Source of the DNA: Scleromitrula shiraiana
Taxonomy: Eukaryota > Ascomycota > Leotiomycetes > Helotiales > Sclerotiniaceae
Length of the DNA: 64,000 nucleotides
NCBI GenBank assembly: GCA_028455995.1
Contig: JABELC010000003.1
Coordinates: 310,001-374,000, forward strand
Direction: 5' to 3'
Shown: positions 55,980-64,000 of the stretch, piece by piece
Numbering within the stretch: the stretch's first letter is position 1
Layout of the letters: every line of letters begins with the position of its first letter
Position numbers and translations under genes: made by a program
The notes under the pieces: generated by a model
What the model saw: the letters and a program-made list of their open reading frames with translations, nothing else
Databases searched by the model: none
What the model was told of the DNA's origin: nothing

Positions 55980-57121
55980 GTTCTCATTTCCACCACATCG
56001 TCACGGCCAACCTCATGTCTTTTTGAATTCACCTACAACACTTGATGCTAATAGTGTTCTCCGCCCTCAGGATCCGATCCATGAACGCAAATAGACCTCA
56101 GATCCGTTTAGGTAAGGACGAATTACCCGCAGTCAATTCAAATCTGGAGATACCAAAAAATGCTCAAGTACAAAAAGAAAACTTATCTGGAACTGAGTCG
56201 TCTGCAGAAATGCTCCAGAGGATGCAACCAACAAATACAATCTCCTCTCCCACCGCAGATACTGCTCCTAGCATGTGGACACCAAATACTACTGACTCCT
56301 TAGAACATCCAAGCAGGAGCATATTTACAAAGTCATCAAATGAACTCTGATCTTCATTCTCACACTCAATCTTTGGCCTCAGTTCTTTAAACCAACCTTT
56401 CAATGCTGTTTCTACAACGCACATCCCTAACATTGTTCGATGGGACGGATTTATCATCGTTGATCCATCTACACAGCCATATCTCTTCCTACCAGCGATT
56501 TCCATAACAGGACATATTGGCGGTATATTGATCAATTTCATTTCAGGTCCGGGTGCCCCGCGGGCAAAAGAGGAGTATACTTACCCCGCAATCTTTAAGA
56601 CTTGCGGCAGTATCAACCCTGATAATTACTCATTTTTCTATATAGGACACTTCACCATCACCGACGTAAGGCACACCAATGAATTGGCGAAACATTTGGA
56701 TGAGATACCTGTCGATTACCGGAGTATGCTGGATAAGGAACTTGATCAAAGCGGTGGCATTGTCAGAAAGGCCAATTTGCTTTTCTTCGAATACGCACGT
56801 TGGGAAGAAGGACAGCACACCATCCTTTTACAGCAACAAGAGAATTACAATAAGATGGACCTTGTTGCCAGAAATAATCCAGGCTACAAAGGCAAAGGCA
56901 GAGCAAATAAGAGCACAGAGTCAGTCGAATCAGCACCAGAAGTTAGTTTCCAGTACGCAAGTTCTATCTACGCCCTTTATTCGGACTCGGATTCGGATTC
57001 AAACTATTCGAGTCATTCAACTTCATCAACTACACCAAAGCAAGGGCATCTCACAATCACGAGAGCAAGTTTGAGGAGTAGAGGAAGTAAAAGTTGCACA
57101 CCAAGTCAAGAAGATCAATAA
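55980..57121 (+). pseudogene. Second, diverged copy of the IGH(Y/F) domain gene, probably broken
   Basis: Pieces in order: MFSFPPHRHGQPHVFLNSPT ending at a TAG near 56090, an overlapping frame from MNANRPQIRLGKDELPAVN to TGA near 56350, then NIVRWDGFIIVDPSTQPYLF leading into a frame that stays open to 57121. That last frame contains EYTYPAIFKTCGSINPDNYS, FFYIGHFTITDVRHTNELAK, IPVDYRSMLDKELDQSGG and KANLLFFEYARWEEGQ. YIGHF and LLFFEYARW match YIGHY and LYYIEFSYF of the gene at 53123-53761, so the two share a domain. The tail is Ser/Asp-rich. Splicing could remove some breaks, but I could not build one intact frame. Confidence 0.45.
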
Positions 57122-57342
57122 ACCCTGTGAGATTATTTCTCTACTTAGTTTCTGTATTCGATACATCATCATCATCATAATCATCATCATGATGGCGACC
57201 ACGTCTTGGTACCACTTACCATAGGTACATGAAAATTCTGCACATCTGTTGGATCTCTCCACGCCGACCAGTTATGATTTAATAAACCTATTGTATTATT
57301 CAGTCAGTTATTTCTATCTCACAATGAAATTATTTGTATATA

Positions 57343-58660
57343 TCAGAAATGATTTCTGTACTCGCCCCAAGTCTCGTCAAAATCCTGCGTTCCACTGCGA
57401 ATATAATAACTCCCCGGAAATACCCAAACCATCCAACCACTCTTAATTCCACCAAAATAACTCTTCAGGCACGTCGAATAAACGATCGTATAGTCAGCTG
57501 CAGTTTGCGCATGGCCCCATTCAGTCATTACTACCGGAATTTGATTCGTCACTCCCGCATTCAACGCATTATATCCTTCGCTCACCAGACTAGTTGTCAA
57601 ACTTGTACAAGCTGCAGTAGTAGTGGCATAGTTGTGGAGTTCGAGCACCGGTTTGTTAGCAAATGTAAAAGATAATTTTAGGAATTTTTGCGTAGTTGAT
57701 GGAGTAAGGAGAGCATCATTGACAGTTAAAGAGAGATCAGTATCGAAGTTGAGACCGGAGAGGAAGATCAAAATGTTAGGATTGGCGTTATGTATGCTGT
57801 TCATGCCTGATACAACATTTGTGTACCAACTGGCCCAGTTGTAGGAAGATGAATCGAGTGTGGGGTTGGATGTTGGTTCGCGGAGTTCGTTACGGAGCGC
57901 CATGCTCATTAGGTTACCCTAGGATGATCCCTGGCGGGGCTTTTTAGTCTCACTCTATTCACATCAAAATCATCCACGTCAAGCAATTATTACTCGTTGT
58001 GCCATGTAAGCCAGCCCCCGTGTCCAATTAGCAACATTGAAATTGGTGTCACCAAACCAGGAGTTTCCATCAGTATTGGAACAGCACCATTCCGCCTTTG
58101 AGATGTGATTATCGAGATGCACGTATATTTGTTGCTTGAAACACTCTGCTGCAATAGCGTCGAAGTCCTTGAATATCCATATATTAGAGTCCTATAACTT
58201 CCTATCAAAGAACATTAGGCATTGCATACCTGCAGTCTTGTTGTCGCCGTCGTAAACGTTGGGTTATTCTTCATCACCCGATTGAAAACAGCTGTCCCAT
58301 TCGTGGTCCCCAAGGCATTAATAAACGAAGTACGAATCGGCACATCAACTTGACCATTGGCGTAAAATTAATCGATCACTGAATGGCGTAAGTAAGACGA
58401 ATAACATTCATGCCCAAACTTTTAATCTTGGTCACAATGTTTGCGATGGAGGAATATTGAACTCCTTCGGGAATCATTGTATCCGCGGCACCAGGCCAAT
58501 TTACTCCGGCATAGGTGACATTGTGGCCAGCCGAATCAAGAATTCAGCAGCCAGATGTAGTGAGAGGTGTACAGGGCCAAGAAGCACGTTGTTCGAGTGG
58601 GGAACCAGTTATGAATGGAAGGAGAGAGGCAACGAAGAGGAGAATCTTTGGGAGATACAT
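57343..58660 (-). pseudogene. GH5-family cellulase pseudogene
   Basis: Reads as a secreted glycoside hydrolase family 5 enzyme: signal-like start MYLPKILLFVASLLPFITGS at 58660, then VTYAGVNWPGAADTMIPEG, SLGMNVIRLTYAI, ANGQVDVPIRTSFINALGT, FDAIAAECFKQQIYVHLDNH, WTRGLAYMAQR, the acid/base region MSMALRNELREP and the nucleophile region IPVVMTEWGHAQ. It is broken by TGA at codon 39 (58546-58544, where TGG would fit). A frame loss and stops (TGA, TAA) lie around 58360-58390, between TYAI and YANG. The C-terminus stops early after DFDETWG. The 3' half (57909-57343) remains a clean open frame. Confidence 0.75.
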
Positions 58661-59569
58661 GATTGTTGAAGCATGGAGGTATTTCGCGGAGTCACAAAAA
58701 GCCTGGGAACAGAACATAATTTATATAGGGAAGCGATGGGGTGCAAAAGGTTGAAATCGGTGCGACCCTCCGCATTGGGTGTTCGAGCGCTGATCAATCC
58801 AGGAACCTGTAGTCAAAACCTTCTAAAAGCAGGATTTCCCCTATGAAAAAACGTGGAAACCTTTTCGTGATTGGAGCGCGTACTCTGCTATGTTTGACTG
58901 CACTTGCAGTCATAAACTTTGGTGGTTATAGTCCATGCCTTGCATGCTATTAATATCACCAGACCAATACTTATGGTTCAACGGACTCCACATCAAAGTC
59001 ATCAGATTTGAAGGAAACACAAAAAAGAAATTTAGGCTCGGAGGCCTCGGGGGAAGAGCAATGACTAGGTATGGAAGTACCGGAGTAAACATTGTGGGGT
59101 GCATATTGTACTACCTCGATGCAGACAGTTATCCGTGGGGTAGTGGTGGGGAAATGGGTCGCGTGGTCGGTTTGCATAAATGTGTACCGATTTTCCTGCA
59201 TAATTTATGAAATAAAGTTCTGCTCGGGATTTCTACGTTTGTAATACTCTCCCTCGCTGGAATAAAAGCTAGTGGGTTGTTCTGGTTTAAATAATCAAAA
59301 TGGTATGATTTGAACAGTCAAATACTCTCCAAGGCTTGCTGCACCCTTATTGCCTTACTGTGCAGATCCAAAACGAATTCGCCACAAATGATCCTTGGTG
59401 AGACCCCAAATTGTACCTTCGCTGAGAAGGAATGGGGAAGAAGCTAGAGATGAACGCGGTAGCTGAATTTAACAATCGACTATAGTCCCGACAATCTTCC
59501 TCCCGCAAATCATGATATCAAACATTAAATATTCTCATTTTCTCGTTCCTCGCCTGCCCTTCCTATCTG
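58661..59569. other. Intergenic, nothing recognised
   Basis: Former promoter of the GH5 gene and 3' flank of the LCB kinase; short open frames on both strands overlap each other and have no family features. Confidence 0.45.
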
Positions 59570-61314
59570 TTATAGCTGCGGGCCTGGGCTTTCATACATA
59601 TGACCTGTGACAGAGAGTACCGTACCAAGGCCTCGATGCACTTCAGCTTGAAATGGTGCGAATGGCACACGCTCTCCGTCTATGGAAATATAACCGTCGG
59701 GTTGATTCTTTGGAATGATGCGATATCCTTCGACTTTGCGATAGTTGACGTAAGGAAGGCTGAAGAACTTTCCACTTTCAACAGCAGGCAACAATTGTAA
59801 TGCTGAGAGCCTACTAAGTTTTGCATAATCAATGGTGACCATGTCCAAGCACCCGTCGCTTGGAAGTGCTGCGGTAAAGTAATTCACATCTGCGCCCATC
59901 CAGGTCATCTGGAAATGAATTAGTACATGAAACAGAGATCTCTTAAGTCACAAATGTGCACTTACATTACCGCAATAGAAACTTCCAAGAGTATCGTGAG
60001 GGACAAGCTCCCACCCTTCGGGTAGTGGGTCGTTGACCGTCCCGAATTTTAGACTCGGTAAACCACCTGCTAAAGAATCTTCATCCATACGTTCTTCCGG
60101 GATTTCTTTGCGCTCTATGGCTTCCTGATAATGTTTCTTAATTTCCGCCTTGTCGTCTACTACTACCTTGACTGCAATATCACAAGGATACGTCTTCTTC
60201 TGTAAGGATTTGACCACGAAACCATATACAAATCGAGTTCCTCCCATCCATCGTAGATGTTCTGTTCCGAGATCAAACTCTGCAACAATCCCCAGAGCTT
60301 GAGAAAGGAAGGATAATATTCGTGTTTCACCTTGAGTAATGGAGGCCAAGTCCAAGGGCATCCTTATTCCCTTTACTATAGATAGAGCCGCGAAACTAGC
60401 AGATTTGACGTTGCCATGAAGACTGCAATGCATTCCATTCCCAGAGCCGCATGGAATATGGGCAATCGCCATCTTAGAAAGCGCCTTTTTGGCATCCTTA
60501 CGTCTGCCTAAACCATTGAAAACTTCGAAAGGGAGACCATCACCCGAGCAACAAATGATTGTATCATAAGCATCAATATCAATGTTTTCTACGATATCCA
60601 TCGCCTCTTTCGGATGTTTAGTAACCTGCACGTCGATGGATAAATTGGCAGCATCAAGAATTGGTGCTACTTCTTTCGCATATATTTTTTCTGAATAGCC
60701 CTTTCCACTCTTGGGATTTATTAGGACTTTTGCTCTCTTTTGCTGTTGTGACTTTCCATATGCGCGATCCTTGAGTCGCAGAATCCATCTTTCTACTCGA
60801 TCATGTTTCTCCTCAATTGGATATCTGAGTACCGCAGCTTGTAGATTTGTTTTGGAAACCTCCTTTGCGTAACTAATAATGAGTTCAGACTCGGTCAATT
60901 CAGCCCAGAGAATGTGACGCAGAGAAATTGCACGTGAATTTGACGAGCCAACAGGCTCAGAATAAGCAGATGCATCAAGAGTTACAGAACGGCGCGAGGC
61001 AGCGGATGTCGCTCCTTTGTCAGGTTTGTTGGCACTTTCGCCTCCTAAAATAGTCAGTAAAGGCGAAGATTTGACTGTAATTCAGAATCAAGAATACCTT
61101 TGATGAGAAGAGACTCGGGACTCAGAGTCAAGGACGTGTTTTTGTTGATAAATAAGGTTGATTCTATATCGAAAGATGCAAGGCTACCATTTCCAATACT
61201 TGGTCCTGATTGAGCAATTGAACTGGTAGACGCAGTAGAAGTCTCCATCTCGAACTTTTTCTGCAGATGATTGTTGTCAGGGCTGATTGAAAATGAACGT
61301 GATACCGAGGTCAT
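59570..61314 (-). CDS. Sphingoid long-chain-base / sphingosine kinase
   Basis: Lipid kinase that phosphorylates sphingoid bases (Lcb4/Lcb5/SphK family, DAGK catalytic fold). Exons 61314-61098, 61044-59966 and 59908-59570 encode 544 residues; the introns of 53 and 57 nt have GTATTC and GTAAGT donors. An in-frame TGA lies a few codons upstream of the ATG, fixing the start. Motifs: LINPKSGKG (180-188, nucleotide binding), CSGDGLPFEVFNGL (238-251), HIPCGSGNGM (268-277), then the lipid-binding region (MPLDLASITQGETRILSFLS, GIVAEFDLGTEHLRWMGGTR), a charged insertion, and the C-terminal block DGCLDMVTIDY...YISIDGERVPFAPFQAEVH. All core motifs are present. Confidence 0.93.
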
Positions 61315-62554
61315 CCGATATCACTTCCTAGAAGAATGAGTGACTTGGTTAAGAACCCCAACTCTTGTCCCCTCAAAAATCGCGATATACCTTCCAGAAG
61401 TTGAGGTCGAAGGAATGGCAAGTGCTGGATAATCAATCACTGTACAACGCGTAATTTTTCATAACAATTGAGATGAAACTCGTGATACTGGTGCGATAAC
61501 CAACCTTCCTAATTATAATCTGGGGTTTCATTACGAGGTTCGGCACAGACATAACCCTGGCAAAATGCAGGGATGTACTCGAGTACTGTATTGAAAATTC
61601 GTTATCCGTCACCATCGGGTCGACGACATCAACGTCGGTATGGATGACGTTGAGTTCGTGATAGTTGGCCATTTGGATCTCGGGGAGGGGGTTTGACGTG
61701 ATAAGTCCCTCTTGATAAGTTATAATAAGTCTTGACCTTCCCGGCTAACCTTAGCGCGTGAAGTAAAGAGCTCATGGCCCAGTGAATTCATAATAAATAT
61801 GATTCCAATGTCTAGTTTCTAGTTAAAAATCCAATTGCTCACTTACTTGCCTGGATAGGGAGATATCCACCCGAGGCCAATGATAGATCAGGCCCTTTTT
61901 GACGATTTAGTGGTGACATCACGTGACTTTAATATTCTCTTGTATTTTCTTTTCTTTTCTTTCTGACCCCTCGAAGTACAACTATCTTCCTTGAACTGCA
62001 AAGTACACACAATCGGTGCGGTCCGTATGAATTATGCTGTCGTTCCTCAGCTCTAAGAAGTGAATAAGAAGAATGACCAGCGAGAATGGCTAGTGAAGCT
62101 TAAACAGTGAAAATTATATATCATATCCGAATAATGTACAAGCTTCGCCAGATATTAACATTCAAGCTTGACCATTCTAGCTCTTTTTACTATTGCCTCA
62201 AGTATATATTCCCTTCCATTGATCTATCATTTACTTGCAAAAAGGAAACATATACCTTTACCCGTTATATTCAACTAAGTATCCTTGTTATATAATTTAG
62301 AAAAATGCTTGTATCTTTTTCTGGCTAAACGAAAAACACTGTTTACCTTCCGTTCAGAAGCATGATGGACAAGGTCTGCATGGTACAATCTTTTGAATAG
62401 AAATACCTCAAGTTTTTCTTTTCCATTCCCCAACTTATGATATTCAAAGACGTATACTATTCGACATCCATTTAACAACAAACATATGATCCTTGAAACA
62501 ATTCATTTCAGTCCTAATCCAATTCTCATCTTGTGATCATTCATCCCCTTCGTT
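61315..62554. promoter_or_regulatory. LCB kinase upstream region and GH71 3' flank
   Basis: On the minus strand a 79-codon ATG open frame (61672-61433, MANYHELNVIHTDVDVVD) precedes the kinase start; a GTATAT...TTCTAG pair between them suggests a 5' leader intron, so it may be an upstream ORF or a separate small gene. A TCACGTGA palindrome (61919-61926) is an E-box-type site. The rest is AT-rich with no gene recognised. Confidence 0.35.
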
Positions 62555-64000
62555 TCAACCATACCTACAAGCCGTACTAGGACAATATCCATGATTACAA
62601 GAGTAACTACAAAGTCCCAAATAGGAATCATCTTCTCCAGGTAAAGGGTATCCATTCTGGCCATTGGTAGGTGGAGGCGGTACTTGAGTACCATATGCTA
62701 AACATGTACATGGACCTGGTGGGCAATAGCCGTAGTTGCAACAGAACTGACAAAGACCCAGGTAATTCCCCGGTCCAGTGCCTGATATGCAAACGTTCGA
62801 GGAGGTTGGCGATGCAGGGGATGTGGTGGTTGTCGTCGAAGAGGTTTTTGTTGATGAAACAGATGTGGATGTGGATATAGTAGTTGGGGGTGACGGCAGA
62901 CTAGTGGATATTGAAGAAGTTGATGTTGACAGTGAACTGGTCGAAGTTGTACCCGGCGGTGGCGGCCCAGCATTACTTGTCCCATTTATTGAACCCACAT
63001 AAGCATTGAAGTTGTATTTCTGACACGTACTCACGATATTTAAACCGCCATATCCAGTTAGTATTGCGTTTCCGTTCCTCATGACTTGGAAATACTGACT
63101 TCCTACTCCCATAGTAAAGTTTGTGGTGACGATTCCAGCGGGTATATTGATCGAGATGGCGTTGTTCGTGCCACTTGTAACAACCAATGTTGCTGGACTT
63201 GTGAGTAGTGTGGTAACGAATATAGAGTCGGCAAGATACTGAATACCGCTTGGGGGGCCTAGGGTGTCATTCGTGCAAGTTATTCCCTTGGGTGTGGGAC
63301 GATACCAGTACACCAGCTGATCCTGGATAACTGTCGGTGCAGTCGCACCGGACTTGTACGCAGCGATGTATGGCTTGGAAATTATGCGCCACCCATCGTG
63401 GGGGAAGCCGTTAGCCCATTGCGAGGATCCATCATCTGTGTGATGCGGCTCGGCTGGACTAATATAATGGGATTCTCCGAAATCTTGTTGGGTAAGCAAG
63501 GTAAGCCTGTGTTAACAGTGTCACTTACCATTCCAAGAAATAATTTCAATCAATGCGGGCTGTAGTGTCAGCATTTGGTTCCATCGATCAGTAATTAGCT
63601 GTTCGCAAATAAAAACCCAATTCTTTGAGTTGAAGTGCGTTGAAAACCATGGTGAAACAGCTAACTCAAGTTAGAATTTTCACCTATTCGGAAGAGAGCG
63701 TAGACTTACGAGCCATATAAGGCTTTCCTGCCAGATCTTTAAAGAACCTGTCGTCCCAAACAGTACTCATTGGTCCTGGTATGATGCTATTTCCACCATC
63801 TGTTGGCCATGCCAGCCAAGAAAAGGCGCCATCAAATGAAGTCTGAAGATATGTAGCCTCGATAGGGTCTTGCATCATAGGAATAGCGAAGATAGCATGA
63901 CTAGTTCCAGACTTCACTGGTCCCCAATTGAAACTGTCACCAACAAAGGTGCTAACAACAGCAGCTCCATTGTATTGCATTTGCCCTGGATGAGATGCAT
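62555..64000 (-). CDS. GH71 alpha-1,3-glucanase (mutanase), 5' part beyond window edge
   Basis: Secreted endo-1,3-alpha-glucanase acting on fungal cell-wall alpha-glucan. The gene enters from the right edge. Visible exons: 64000-63710, 63660-63529 and 63483-62555, with introns of 49 and 45 nt (GTAAGT donors) and frame continuous. Family sequence includes HPGQMQYNG, FDGAFSWLAWPTDGGNSI, GKPYMAPVSPWFSTHFNSKN, IEIISWNDFGESHYISP and PHDGWRIISKPYIAAYK. A Ser/Thr-rich linker (about 63 residues) and a Cys-rich tail with two related units (YLGLCQFCCNYGYCPPGPC and YLGLCSYSCNHGYCPSTAC) follow. The tail may bind wall polysaccharide, by position only. Confidence 0.9.

Overview
The window is a nuclear contig from a filamentous ascomycete. 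The evidence is short spliceosomal introns of 45-85 nt with GTAAGT-like donors and TACTAAC/CTAAC/CTGAC branch sites, a fungal-type bifunctional AIR carboxylase, a DPP5 peptidase, and GH5 and GH71 secreted hydrolases. Gene style and AT-richness suggest a leotiomycete such as Sclerotiniaceae, but that is inference. The window opens in intergenic sequence and ends inside a GH71 gene.

Layout. (1) 0.3-7.3 kb: an MFS drug/H+ antiporter-like transporter, a microsatellite-rich gap, then the mitotic phosphatase Cdc25 on the minus strand. (2) 7.3-24.4 kb: a gene desert of about 17 kb with many microsatellites and no recognisable protein gene, apart from short minus-strand fragments near 21-22.5 kb. (3) 24.4-25.9 kb: a U6 snRNA gene interrupted by a 54-nt spliceosomal intron that carries a Pol III A-box-like sequence, followed by the GINS subunit Sld5. 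(4) 25.9-42.1 kb: an island of intronless, unrecognised, mostly disordered proteins. Five are on the plus strand with related flanks and shared intergenic repeats. Two more on the minus strand resemble each other, and a broken ankyrin gene and one relic follow. One plus-strand member ends in a CaaX box (CVIL). A sister copy has the same tail hidden just past an in-frame TAG. (5) 42.1-53.0 kb: a compact housekeeping block: ADE2, CstF64/Rna15, prohibitin-2, secreted dipeptidyl-peptidase 5 and two small hypothetical genes. (6) 53.1-58.7 kb: a decay zone with nonsense or frameshift-broken genes of an unrecognised repeated family and a GH5 cellulase pseudogene. (7) 59.6-64 kb: a sphingoid long-chain-base kinase and the 3' part of a GH71 alpha-1,3-glucanase.

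The housekeeping genes serve unrelated processes: replication (Sld5), mitotic entry (Cdc25), splicing (U6), mRNA 3' processing (CstF64), purine synthesis (ADE2), mitochondrial inner membrane (PHB2) and sphingolipid signalling (LCB kinase). The two regions most likely to hold undescribed biology are the intron-split U6 gene and the SLD5-ADE2 island. Exon boundaries were worked out by hand from splice signals, reading-frame continuity and remembered family sequences; no alignment or database search was run.
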